NCBI GenBank assembly: GCA_022841705.1 | Contig: JALHQZ010000001.1 | Coordinates: 2,039,353-2,103,352, forward strand | Length of the DNA: 64,000 nt | From: Pirellulales bacterium | Lineage (GTDB): Bacteria; Planctomycetota; Planctomycetia; Pirellulales; Lacipirellulaceae | Direction: 5' to 3' | Shown: piece by piece, positions 20,006-27,751 of the stretch | Layout of the letters: every line of letters starts with the position of its first letter | Numbering within the stretch: the first letter of the stretch is position 1 | Program-made: the position numbers and the translations under genes | Notes under the pieces: model-generated | What the model was told of the DNA's origin: nothing | Databases searched by the model: none | What the model saw: only the letters and a program-made list of their open reading frames with translations

Positions 20006-20187
20006 CAAGCCCTCCTGGGGCTATATCGTGAACCGCACAAACGACCAAGCTCACCTGCCCGACGGGTCAGGTGCAGCCCTGGCCGTTTACGCCGTGGCTC
20101 CCGCGGGAGAACGCAGCGTGCTACGCTGGATGATTGTCTGGGCCTGGGGAGAGTCCAGGCTCAGTTCCTCCGGAAGGTTTTGGTCAT

Positions 20188-20538
20188 ATGCAACCGGCTG
20201 AAGCTAGCGACGGACGGCCATCGGGTCGACGACTTTTCAGTCCGGTCGTGTGGACGTGCATTGGTCAGCGACTCTCCCTCTCCGAACGTGAACTGCAGAT
20301 TGTGCAAGGTCTGTTTGACGACGAGCCCCAGAAGGTAATCGCCGAGGAGCTCGGGATTTCGTCCCACACCGTGCATACGCATCTGGAGCGGCTTTATCAT
20401 AAGCTGCAGGTGACGAGTCGCGTCGACCTCGTCGTTCGCATTGCGGAGTGCCATGTGCTGCTCTGTCAGGACCCCGACAGCCCGGTCCCGCCGCTCTGTC
20501 CGCAATACACCGCGGGCAGGTGTCCCCTCTCAAGCTGA
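20188..20538 (+). CDS. Stand-alone LuxR-type HTH regulator
   Basis: A 116-residue protein with a LuxR/FixJ-type helix-turn-helix at residues 31-86: LSERELQIVQGLFDDEPQKV, then IAEELGISSHTVHTHLERLY and HKLQVTSRVDLVVRI. There is no receiver or other sensor domain. ATG 20188 is chosen because GGAAGG lies about ten bases upstream; longer in-frame starts exist. It sits between the IS4-type element and three PEP-CTERM genes and may regulate them; this is inferred from position only. The C-terminal tail (LLCQDPDSPVPPLCPQYTAG) is not part of the usual fold. Confidence 0.8.
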   Translation: MQPAEASDGRPSGRRLFSPVVWTCIGQRLSLSERELQIVQGLFDDEPQKVIAEELGISSHTVHTHLERLYHKLQVTSRVDLVVRIAECHVLLCQDPDSPVPPLCPQYTAGRCPLSS

Positions 20539-20683
20539 CGGCTGCGCAGCCGACTTTCTCGTATTTCCGTGGTCTCTACAATTGGTGTCGGCATGGGTGC
20601 GGGACGGCCAACCGCTCTCGTCGCCGACTCGATTTGGTGAGACGCCATGCGGTCTCCTTACCTTTTGGAAAGGGAGGTGTGTA

Positions 20684-21388
20684 ATGAGACGATTTGCTTT
20701 TCTCTCGAGAGCGTGCCTGCTCTTGGGGCTGATCCCCATTTCCGTCCAGGCACAGGGAATCGACAGCTTTTTCGATGTCTTTTTCCTTGAGTTAGGAGGT
20801 GACAACCAGAACTGGAATGAAGTCATCGCAGGTGGTGGTTCCGGCTTTGACAATGGCGCATGGTTCCCGTATTCGGCTGACCCCAGCAGCGGGGCCGTGC
20901 AGCAAGATCCCTGGGGTAACGTGAACCCGGTCCCGGGCTGGAGAAATCAGTGGTTCTATGACGGCCGATACCGGCCGGAACGCTACAAGGTGGTGGACCT
21001 TTCGTTCTCCTATGCTCTCGCGGATCCCACCCGGCGCGGCGGGACGGACATCATCATTAATTGGTCGACCCCCGAATGGTCGATCGTCGGGTCGGCGAAT
21101 AGCCCGCCCACGTCAAACCAATACATCGGGCGGGCGACCATTAGTCGAGAGACTTGGCTGGAGGCGAATGACACTCGTATCTTGCCGTTCAACGGGCGTT
21201 ACGACCTCCGCGACCTCGGCGTTCCCTTCAATCCCGAATGGGTGTCGATCGATGTGGTGGGTTACAACGTCCGGCTCTCGAGTCCGTCGCTGCCGGGTTC
21301 GATCAACCACTACTGCATTCCCGAACCGACAAGCATTGCGCTGGCGTTCTTGGGCGCTGCCCTTCTGCTAGCTGCGAAACGTAATTGA
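20684..21388 (+). CDS. PEP-CTERM protein of unknown function
   Basis: A 234-residue secreted protein. The ATG at 20684 follows GGGAGGTG at 20672-20679 and gives the signal peptide MRRFAFLSRACLLLGLIPIS ending VQAQ. The body is rich in aromatic and Asn/Gly residues, with no domain I recognise. The end, CIPEPTSIALAFLGAALLLA then AKRN, is a PEP-CTERM tail with a short basic end. The same frame is open 240 bases further upstream, but that part overlaps the LuxR gene and lacks a ribosome binding site. Confidence 0.78.
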   Translation: MRRFAFLSRACLLLGLIPISVQAQGIDSFFDVFFLELGGDNQNWNEVIAGGGSGFDNGAWFPYSADPSSGAVQQDPWGNVNPVPGWRNQWFYDGRYRPERYKVVDLSFSYALADPTRRGGTDIIINWSTPEWSIVGSANSPPTSNQYIGRATISRETWLEANDTRILPFNGRYDLRDLGVPFNPEWVSIDVVGYNVRLSSPSLPGSINHYCIPEPTSIALAFLGAALLLAAKRN

Positions 21389-22052
21389 CTTAACACGAGG
21401 AGATGCAAGTTTTACTCGACTGCACGCAATCTAGGGCACGCTCGGCGGAGGATAAAGTCGGAGAGCTTTAGGGAGGCGCCGGTGGCACGCGTCAGCTGAC
21501 GGACTGCCGGAGAAACGCCAGCGGTGCCTCTGTCTGCTCTTAAAGACGACCAGGGGTTCTTTTCGGCAACCCCTGGAGTTGCCGGGGAGCAGAGAGGCGC
21601 TGCGTTTTGAATTGGCGGGCATCCCGGGCCGAAAGCGATTCCCGGCTCATCCGAGCGGGGAAGATTTCGTAAGAAGAAGAAATCACATGTTCAGGCGACG
21701 ACAAGACACACTAATCCACACAATTCCCGATAGTTCTTCTCGATGCCTGACGCTGACATGGGCGTTGCTCTAAGTCCCCGTGATCGCGCTTGCCGAGCGT
21801 TCATCGATCCTTCGGACAATGAGTTCAACGCGACGACCAACGGTCGACAGATCCCGAAACCGGCAAGTAGGTAGGTTGGGCGATCCGGCCGCCGGTCGCC
21901 CAACGAACTCGGCTGTTCTGAGGCAGCAAGTAGCTTAGGTGGTTCCGCCTTGGGTCACGCAACATCTTATCGAGGTAGTGTGCGGTATGTGAACCGTGCC
22001 CGCGATAGCTCACGTGCTGGGCTACGCTAGTGTTTAGCTTTGGAGGTGAACT
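21389..22052. other. Non-coding region with structured RNA candidates
   Basis: No gene is visible. It holds the nested stems at 21526-21598 and a 9-bp hairpin, GTTGGGCGA (21875-21883) with TCGCCCAAC (21896-21904), that lies before the next PEP-CTERM gene. GGAGGTG at 22042 is the ribosome binding site of that gene. The rest shows no recognised feature. Confidence 0.5.
21526..21598. ncRNA. Nested hairpin, candidate structured RNA
   Basis: GCCTCTGTCTGCTC (21526-21539) pairs with GAGCAGAGAGGC (21587-21598) as two 6-bp helices flanking a GT bulge. Inside it, CCAGGGGTT (21550-21558) pairs perfectly with AACCCCTGG (21568-21576) over a 9-base loop. The strand is not certain, and the structure does not match a riboswitch class I can name. 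It could be a 3' UTR element of the preceding PEP-CTERM gene, a leader of the next, or a free RNA. Confidence 0.4.
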
Positions 22053-22706
22053 ATGACAAGGTCTTTGCCAAAGGGGTTCTTCGAACTCGCCGTCGCATGC
22101 GTTTGTCCTGCACTTGTGTGCGTTATTCCGACGGCTAACGCCGGCATTATTCACTGCGATGTCTACCAGAATGTTGCTCCCTACACGTGGACAGTAGCCG
22201 GTAGTTTTGACACCGACGCCATCGATTTTCCTGCTGGTTGGCAACCCTATGGCCTCTCGACATGGAAAGCCACTTTCCAAGCGCCGATTACTGTTTCTGG
22301 TGTAGGTGGTCAGGGGTTTTGGTACCTCCAATCAGGGTTCTATACCAATTTTGGAATTGGAGCATATCCGTTCCAGGGGATTGGTGCGAGTGGTTCAATT
22401 CCTGGAGTAGTTCCTGCAGTCATGGCGCGAAGTGACGGCTGGAATCTCGCGCCCGGAGTTTACACGTTTCAGTTCAGCGTCGACAACGACTTTGGCTATC
22501 CCGCCGGCGCCATCGTCAACTGGGATCCCGGCGTCAGCTATGGTGTTCCTGAGCCAGCCACGGCCTTACTACTTATGATAGGTGTATTGATTTTCGGCTG
22601 CCCTGCAACTCAAGGCAATCATGGCGCTACGGCTTCACGACATAGTTCGCTCTTCTCGCAATCAATCGCTATACGCGCGGTTGGGCCCGCTCACGGCAAT
22701 GGTTAG
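22053..22706 (+). CDS. PEP-CTERM protein with atypical tail
   Basis: A 217-residue secreted protein with a good GGAGGTG ribosome binding site. The signal peptide runs to about residue 30 (IPTANAG). The body is a beta-rich domain of unknown function. GVPEPATALLLMIGVLIFGC is the PEP motif and hydrophobic segment. The usual Arg cluster is absent, and about 38 further residues follow (PATQGNHGATASRHSS and on). A small frameshift after the hydrophobic segment would explain the odd tail; the ORF itself is intact up to there. Confidence 0.7.
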   Translation: MTRSLPKGFFELAVACVCPALVCVIPTANAGIIHCDVYQNVAPYTWTVAGSFDTDAIDFPAGWQPYGLSTWKATFQAPITVSGVGGQGFWYLQSGFYTNFGIGAYPFQGIGASGSIPGVVPAVMARSDGWNLAPGVYTFQFSVDNDFGYPAGAIVNWDPGVSYGVPEPATALLLMIGVLIFGCPATQGNHGATASRHSSLFSQSIAIRAVGPAHGNG

Positions 22707-22745
22707 TCACACGACTCTACAACGTTTGCGCCGAGGAGGTGTCTC

Positions 22746-23645
22746 ATGAAGGCTGGATGGTTGGCGGTCGCGGGCATGCTCTTGCTCTCGCACCTGCCCA
22801 GTGCGGTAGCGGCCCTCTTATACGATGCCCCGCTTCGTAGCGGGAATTACGGCGGCGGTTTCAAGGTCGGGGTGTACTCGGCGGGAAGTCCGTGGAACGC
22901 CAGCGGATCGAGCGGCGGCACCCTAGCGCCGTTGGGGATAATCGACAGTCCGTCCAGCGTCGTGTTCACGACCAACAACGATGTCATCAACTTCTCGCTC
23001 GGAGCCCAGGGGCTCGGTGGCCCCTCGCGCAGCACGTTTCGCGTTACCGGCACGGTATCGGTGCTGTTTCGCGCGCTCAGCGATTCGTTTGTGACGGGGC
23101 AGTTGTTTGTCGACAACTATGGGTTCAACCAATTCAATAGCGGGCAAGCGACCTTCAGCTCGGCATTGATTCGGCAGGCGGGCGCCGATACGAAACTTAA
23201 CTCCAGTGATGATCTGGTGGAGCTAGCCTGGAATTCCTGGCACAACAACGTGTGGTACGAACACGTCAACACGGCTGCTGATCAAGTCGTGACAACGATG
23301 GATCGCTGGCATCACCTGGGATTGACCTGGGGCGGAGCCAATCGTTGGGAGGTATGGCTAGATGGAGAGTTGGTGGCGGTCGACAACCGCAACCTGGGCG
23401 CTTGGGGATCGAATTTCCTAGGCCTGGGCAGCGCCTACAACTTTGCACTCGGCGAGATCCACGAGCGGAGTGTCGCCAACTCGTCGGTACGTGGGGTCGA
23501 GTTCGCCAGCTTGCGTATCTGGGATGAAGTCCGGCCCTTTGGCGACACGAGTCGACCCATTCCCGAACCCTGCACCGGGGGGCTTGTCGCCATTGCAATC
23601 GCCTGTGGGCTTTGGCGACACACAATCAGAACAAAATGCCGCTAA
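22746..23645 (+). CDS. PEP-CTERM protein with LamG-like domain
   Basis: A 299-residue secreted protein. The signal peptide is MKAGWLAVAGMLLLSHLPSA. Residues about 30-265 resemble a LamG/concanavalin-A-like jelly roll (DRWHHLGLTWGGANRWEVWL followed by DGELVAVDNR is the characteristic strand pair), which usually binds carbohydrate or protein. The tail IPEPCTGGLVAIAIACGLWR, ending HTIRTKCR, is a PEP-CTERM-like signal. GAGGAGGTG lies just upstream of the ATG. It is the third PEP-CTERM gene in a row on this strand after the LuxR gene. Confidence 0.75.
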   Translation: MKAGWLAVAGMLLLSHLPSAVAALLYDAPLRSGNYGGGFKVGVYSAGSPWNASGSSGGTLAPLGIIDSPSSVVFTTNNDVINFSLGAQGLGGPSRSTFRVTGTVSVLFRALSDSFVTGQLFVDNYGFNQFNSGQATFSSALIRQAGADTKLNSSDDLVELAWNSWHNNVWYEHVNTAADQVVTTMDRWHHLGLTWGGANRWEVWLDGELVAVDNRNLGAWGSNFLGLGSAYNFALGEIHERSVANSSVRGVEFASLRIWDEVRPFGDTSRPIPEPCTGGLVAIAIACGLWRHTIRTKCR

Positions 23646-23859
23646 AGGAGCGGCCGTTGCTGCGCGGCTTGCCGTCGGTCGTATCTGGCAAGAACCATAC
23701 GATCAGTTACCCGACTGGCGTTGCGACACTGTCCATTCCATTCGACACCGACTGGGGATCGATTTGCGTCGACGCGAGTATTAAAGAGGCCGCAGGTGGT
23801 GTCGCTAGAAGCCGACACGACCTGCGCAAACTTAGCACCTTAGTAGCACGAGAAGAGAC

Positions 23860-24225
23860 ATGAGAGCGCTAGTGGCTGACGACGCGAAGATGATGCGCAC
23901 GATTATTCGTCGCAACTTGGAGGCGATCGGTGTCAAGGACATTGTTGAGGCCGAGGATGGCCAACAGGCCATCGAGGCTTTCGGGAAGGGCTCGATCGAG
24001 TTGGTCATTACCGACTGGAATATGCCCTTCAAGACGGGGCTCGAGGTGTTGAAGGCGATCCGACAGGTCGACAAGCACGTCCCCGTCATTATGGTGACGA
24101 CCGAAGGTCAGCAAGCAAATGCGCTCGAAGCGGTCAAGGCAGGGGTGACTGACTAGGTTCTCAAGCCGTTCCAATCCGACGCCTTGAAGTTAAAGCTAGA
24201 AAAGCACGTGGTAAGCGTCGCCTAG
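23860..24225 (+). pseudogene. CheY-like response regulator with one internal stop
   Basis: Residues 1-98 form a near-complete receiver domain: acidic pair D7-D8, phospho-acceptor Asp52 in VITDWNMP, and VTTEG for the conserved Thr. Codon 99 is TAG (24154-24156), in the middle of the conserved GVTD-Y-VLKPF motif, where Tyr or Phe is expected. The same frame continues VLKPFQSDALKLKLEKH to a normal stop at 24223-24225, keeping the conserved Lys102. A single TAC or TAT to TAG change explains this. The truncated product would lack the switch Lys and last helix. Confidence 0.85.
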
Positions 24226-24289
24226 CCGTCGTGACTGATTAGATGAGCAGACTCCTGAGGGGTAGTTCAGTGACAGACGCGTCAACGCG

Positions 24290-24442
24290 TTAGAGGAGCG
24301 CTGTCACGCCTGCGCGCTTGTGGCTGGAAAGGTTGTCCATCACCACAATGTCTCCCGGACGCAGCGTCGGGACGAGCGGCTGCCGCACGTACGCCAAGAA
24401 CAACTCGCCATTGATCGCGCCGTCAACCACCAAGTCTGATCG
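24290..24442 (-). pseudogene. IS630-family transposase fragment
   Basis: The minus-strand frame reads [20 protein letters not shown], then [20 protein letters not shown] and RAGVTALL before a stop. DGxINGExFxxYV and [13 protein letters not shown] are hallmark segments of IS630/DDE_3 transposases and include the second catalytic Asp. There is no N- or C-terminal part and no start codon. Confidence 0.8.
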
Positions 24443-24444
24443 CG

Positions 24445-24546
24445 GTTAACGGCGCCAACCTTGAAGCGTTTGTCGAAGCGATCTGGAAATCGATCACGGC
24501 CGAAGACCTGAGACGGCTGATCGAGTTGCTGGCGGATCATGATTGA
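24445..24546 (+). pseudogene. Short coding remnant, unknown
   Basis: A plus-strand stretch reads [20 protein letters not shown] then DLRRLIELLADHD and a stop. It has an amphipathic helical pattern like a protein C-terminus and lacks a start. It could be from a second transposase in the opposite direction. I cannot assign it. Confidence 0.35.
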
Positions 24547-24627
24547 GCAGCATGCGATTACGCTTTCAGGCCGACGAGTGAATGACCTTAGAAAAGGCGA
24601 AACCTAGGATTGGCTGGCGCCGCTTGG

Positions 24628-25167
24628 TTACGGGTGGTCCACGCGTGTTGGGACGACGATGCGATTGCTAGGATTAAGAAGGCTCGCCACCGGCGAACCG
24701 CCGGAAGACACATTCGCGGCGAAACCGTAGGGCGTGCTGAAGCGTTGCAATGCTTGATTTCCTGATGCCCCACTCCACTCCAGCATCGGCACAATCGGAT
24801 CGCGGGGCGGGTCGTCCACCAGCTCTCCCAGGCTGTTCCAGCAGTGCGCCAGCGCACACCCTTGGGGGCGGTGGAACGCTCCCAGATGCAACACCGCGGG
24901 GTAGCCAGCGCGGTGGAGGAAATAGAACACGAGCAGCCCCCGGCGCAAGCAGCGGCGACCGCGCATGCGGTGACAAGTCGACAGATGCCGCTCGACCACA
25001 GCGATGATTTCCTGCGGGCCGAGCGCGGCCCACTCAGCCGAAATCGCGCGCGGGGTGTACCACCGCAGCAGACGCGCCAACGACGCGGCGTGAGATAAAT
25101 CTGGCAGCACGCTTGAGCGAATCCAGAGCGCGACGCGCATCCGCCATGTGATCTGCGGGGCGATCAT
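24628..25167 (-). CDS. Lasso-peptide-type B2 leader protease (transglutaminase-like)
   Basis: A 179-residue protein matching the transglutaminase-like B2 proteins that remove the leader of lasso peptides. The catalytic triad can be placed at Cys73 (GRRCLRRGLLVFYFLHRAGY), His108 (ALAHCWNSLGE) and Asp118/119 (ELVDDPP). HLGAFHR and the R-C-L-x-R pattern are family features. ATG 25167 is chosen because it lies four bases after the stop of the PqqD-like gene; a longer in-frame start at 25311 would overlap that gene. It forms a two-gene operon with the RRE protein, divergent from the kinase operon. Asn follows the AHCW block where most members have Val-Glu. Confidence 0.8.
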   Translation of the reverse strand: MIAPQITWRMRVALWIRSSVLPDLSHAASLARLLRWYTPRAISAEWAALGPQEIIAVVERHLSTCHRMRGRRCLRRGLLVFYFLHRAGYPAVLHLGAFHRPQGCALAHCWNSLGELVDDPPRDPIVPMLEWSGASGNQALQRFSTPYGFAANVSSGGSPVASLLNPSNRIVVPTRVDHP

Positions 25168-25171
25168 TTGA

Positions 25172-25459
25172 TTAGGCCGCCGTGCGCAATAGACTGCGGC
25201 CGCAGAGGTCCGCCACCAACGCGGCAGCGTCGGTCTCAGCCAGTTCCAGCGGAGCTTGGAACTGAGCGGCCAGTTCTTGCGCCGCCTCGTCGAGCGTTTT
25301 GCCTGCGGCAAGCGCCGCTAGCACCACCGCGGCAGTTCGATTGCAGCGATAGAGATAGCCGCTGGCAAGCGACATCATGACGCCATCCTGATCGCTGCCG
25401 AGAGTTTGAAAAGCAACTCCGGGCGGAAATTCGTAACGTAAAGTCGCAGTCGATGGCAT
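25172..25459 (-). CDS. PqqD-family RiPP recognition element (B1-like)
   Basis: A 95-residue PqqD-like protein. The three-strand, three-helix pattern is visible: VAFQTLGSDQDGVMMSLASG followed by YLYRCNRTAAVVLAALAAG, then TLDEAAQELAAQF and ETDAAALVADLCGRSLL. In lasso and other RiPP systems this domain binds the precursor leader (YxxPxL motif) and hands it to the protease. It is the first gene of the minus-strand pair with the B2-type protease. The start ATG 25459 faces the divergent promoter region. Confidence 0.85.
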   Translation of the reverse strand: MPSTATLRYEFPPGVAFQTLGSDQDGVMMSLASGYLYRCNRTAAVVLAALAAGKTLDEAAQELAAQFQAPLELAETDAAALVADLCGRSLLRTAA

Positions 25460-25540
25460 GTCGCGCTCCGTTCCCGCATCAATGCGAGCAGTGCCAGCGC
25501 GGACTCTGCTGCTACGGCGCTGCGATCGCTGATGTTCTTC

Positions 25541-25598
25541 GTCGGATTTTAGAATAATCCGACTCCAGCGACCTTGCGGATTTTTTCGATAATCCTGA
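25541..25598. promoter_or_regulatory. Two palindromic operator-like sites in the divergent RiPP promoter region
   Basis: GTCGGATT (25541-25548) and AATCCGAC (25556-25563) form a perfect 8-bp inverted repeat with a 7-base spacer. A second, looser copy starts 34 bases later (GCGGATTTTTTCGATAATCC), with the same GGATT...AATCC arms. They sit between the minus-strand PqqD/B2 genes and the plus-strand kinase operon, so one repressor or activator dimer could control both. Confidence 0.45.
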
Positions 25599-25638
25599 TA
25601 GCAATCGTCAGCGAATCACAAGCGGGAAGCAAACTGGC

Positions 25639-26652
25639 ATGGCCTCGATCTGGATTCAGCAGCTCGCGGTGAGCATCGACGATCCGCTAGCGCAATTGAG
25701 CGTAGCGTGGTCGCGGTTGGAGCAGTTGTTCGTCCCTTCAGCCTCGAAGGGATCGCCTGCCGGTGTCCTAAGCATCACCGTTGGCGCCGATCTGATGCAT
25801 CCGGCGCACTGCGAACCTTTGATTCATCAGTGTGCCACAGAAGTCGATGGGTTTGCATTTGAAGTGGGGCGACAAGGATCGCGGCGACGGTTCGTGGCGC
25901 CGGGCCAAGGGGTGGTCGATTGCGACCTTGAGGCGGGTTGGGCGCGGATCGATTGCGTGCGCGGGGCGACAGCCGGGGCCAAGTGGTTCTTGCTCTTTCG
26001 CGCAGTGTGCGAAGGCTTAACTCGCGGCGGGCATTGTGTGGTGCATGCCGCTTGTTTGGCGCTGTCTGGGCACGGAGGTTGGCACGGCGCACTGCTCGCG
26101 GCCCCCAGCCACACCGGCAAAACCACCACGGCGCTCGCGCTGGCGCGTTGCGGGTGGCGATTGCTGGGAGATGACATTACCTATGTCCGCCCGCCGGGAC
26201 TAGGCAGTCAAATTTGGGGGTTCCCCCGCGCTTGCCATGTGCGGAGTGGAACGATGAAGATGCTGCCGTGGCTCACTGAGCACTCGCTTTCACCACCCGA
26301 TGCCGAGGGGGTGCGTCAATTGCCGCTGGACGAACTGGGCGGCGGCGGAGCCGTTTGGCCGTGGCTCAATCCCGCACTGGTCGTGGTGCTCGATCCCCCG
26401 AATTGCGAGGAAACACGCGTCGAACCGCTCGATCGCGCCGGCGCGTTGAGCCTGCTCGCGGCGGAATCGCTCAGCGCGATCCCCGGCGTTTGCGACGCCG
26501 ATGCGGGGCGCGACTTCGTCACGCTTGGTCGGTTGGTGTGCGCCGCGACCACCTGCCGAATGAGCGTTGGTCCAAACCCTCTCGATGCGGCCGAGCAGCT
26601 TGAACAGTTCTGGAAGTCGCAGCATAGCAACCCGCAGCGAAGAGCCGCCTAA
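25639..26652 (+). CDS. HprK-like (HPr kinase-related) peptide kinase
   Basis: A 337-residue protein with an HPr-kinase-type catalytic fold. The P-loop is PSHTGKTTTALALA (K161), followed by WRLLGDDITYVRPPG, which supplies the catalytic Asp pair, and an adjacent helix. In paeninodin-type lasso clusters, HprK homologues phosphorylate a Ser at the peptide C-terminus. It heads the plus-strand operon, diverges from PqqD/B2 and precedes a nucleotidyltransferase, a formyltransferase and two peptide genes whose C-termini contain Ser. Peptide phosphorylation is therefore the favoured role; HPr phosphorylation is unlikely because no HPr or PTS gene is nearby. Confidence 0.75.
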   Translation: MASIWIQQLAVSIDDPLAQLSVAWSRLEQLFVPSASKGSPAGVLSITVGADLMHPAHCEPLIHQCATEVDGFAFEVGRQGSRRRFVAPGQGVVDCDLEAGWARIDCVRGATAGAKWFLLFRAVCEGLTRGGHCVVHAACLALSGHGGWHGALLAAPSHTGKTTTALALARCGWRLLGDDITYVRPPGLGSQIWGFPRACHVRSGTMKMLPWLTEHSLSPPDAEGVRQLPLDELGGGGAVWPWLNPALVVVLDPPNCEETRVEPLDRAGALSLLAAESLSAIPGVCDADAGRDFVTLGRLVCAATTCRMSVGPNPLDAAEQLEQFWKSQHSNPQRRAA

Positions 26653-26662
26653 ATTCTCAAGC

Positions 26663-26687
26663 CGCCAAAGGTTTCTGGCCTTTGGCG
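26663..26687 (+). other. Intercistronic hairpin
   Basis: CGCCAAAGG (26663-26671) and CCTTTGGCG (26679-26687) form a perfect 9-bp stem with a 7-base loop between the kinase and nucleotidyltransferase genes. There is no U-run, so it is more likely an RNA stability or partial attenuation element than a full terminator. Confidence 0.5.
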
Positions 26688-26712
26688 AACAACTTCTTGA
26701 ACCAACCCGCCC

Positions 26713-27732
26713 ATGCCACAACTTCCTGCTGAACAATGGCTGCTCGCGGCCTGCGATCCGCAAGGACTGTTGCCAGCGCCCAAGGTTCCCTTGGCGCTCT
26801 TCGACTTGCCCGAGTTGCTGACTCAAGCCGAAGCACACGCCGTGGCCGGAGCGGTCCTCGCTGCACTGGACCGATGGCATTGGAGCGATGCGCTGACTTT
26901 GTCGCAACAATCGGTCGTCCACAAGCTATGCGAACGCACATCACGGCGACACACGTTGGCCGTGGGGCGCACGCTCGCGCTGCAGTGCTTAGCAAAGACG
27001 ATCACCACGGCGCTCGTTCAGGCCGGGATTGCGACCACGATCTTGAAGGGGCCAGACTTTGCTGAGCGGCTCTATCCTTCCGCGGCGCTCCGTCCCTGCC
27101 GCGATATCGATCTCCTCGTGCCGCGGAAGAGTTTCTCGGACGCTGATCGGATGCTGCAGTCGCTCGGCTTCGCGCCAGTGACGCCCGAGCGAAAGTATGC
27201 CGCGGAAGACTATGGTCAGATTTCATATTTCTCGGCCGGTCCCATGCAGTGGTCGGTGGAGCTCCACTGGAGTCTCATCAACAGTCCTACGCAACGTGGC
27301 GCTTGCACTTTCACTTGGGATGATCTTGACTTCTTGCCAAACACTAATACCGCAGCCCCACACTTGCTGGCGCCCATCAGCTTGCTGGTACTGACTGCGG
27401 TTCATGCCTGTATTGGCCACCGCTTTGATTCGCTTCAACAGTTGTGCGACCTGCGTCAGCTTTGTCGCGGCGCTGCCGGAGCAATTGACCCACACGAGCT
27501 GGGCGAAACCTGCCAGCGATTGTCGTGCGTCACCGCCATGCGGTGGTCGCTCGATTTGGCAGCGCGGTTGTTCGGTTGTGAAGCGGCCCGTGAATTGGCC
27601 AGCCTTCGCGCTTTGCAATCCGCGAAACCAAGTTGGCGGCTCATCGGGCCGCAAATGGTGTTGCGTCCGGAAACATTGGCGTCGCGCGTCCGCCGTAACT
27701 GGGCCCGGCGGGTCCTCAAAACTGCCGCTTGA
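26713..27732 (+). CDS. Nucleotidyltransferase family protein (NTP_transf_5-like)
   Basis: A 339-residue member of the nucleotidyltransferase family often found in lasso and related RiPP clusters. The active-site segment ILKGPDFAERLYPSAALRPC followed by RDIDLLVP contains the paired metal-binding Asp residues (D131, D133) after a KG turn. VELHWSLINS further on supplies the third acidic region. It may add a nucleotide group to the peptide or to another substrate; the target is not known. It is 60 bases downstream of the kinase gene and 19 bases upstream of the formyltransferase. Confidence 0.75.
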   Translation: MPQLPAEQWLLAACDPQGLLPAPKVPLALFDLPELLTQAEAHAVAGAVLAALDRWHWSDALTLSQQSVVHKLCERTSRRHTLAVGRTLALQCLAKTITTALVQAGIATTILKGPDFAERLYPSAALRPCRDIDLLVPRKSFSDADRMLQSLGFAPVTPERKYAAEDYGQISYFSAGPMQWSVELHWSLINSPTQRGACTFTWDDLDFLPNTNTAAPHLLAPISLLVLTAVHACIGHRFDSLQQLCDLRQLCRGAAGAIDPHELGETCQRLSCVTAMRWSLDLAARLFGCEAARELASLRALQSAKPSWRLIGPQMVLRPETLASRVRRNWARRVLKTAA

Positions 27733-27751
27733 GCGAAAGGGTGGTTTCTCG

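Noticed and set aside
21389..21610. Possible cobalamin or c-di-GMP riboswitch
   Set aside because: GC-rich stems are present, but the conserved core bases of these classes could not be found.
23612..23863. An 83-codon frame that overlaps the CheY start by four bases
   Set aside because: The ATGA-type overlap looks attractive, but the frame begins inside the PEP-CTERM gene and its sequence resembles no domain.
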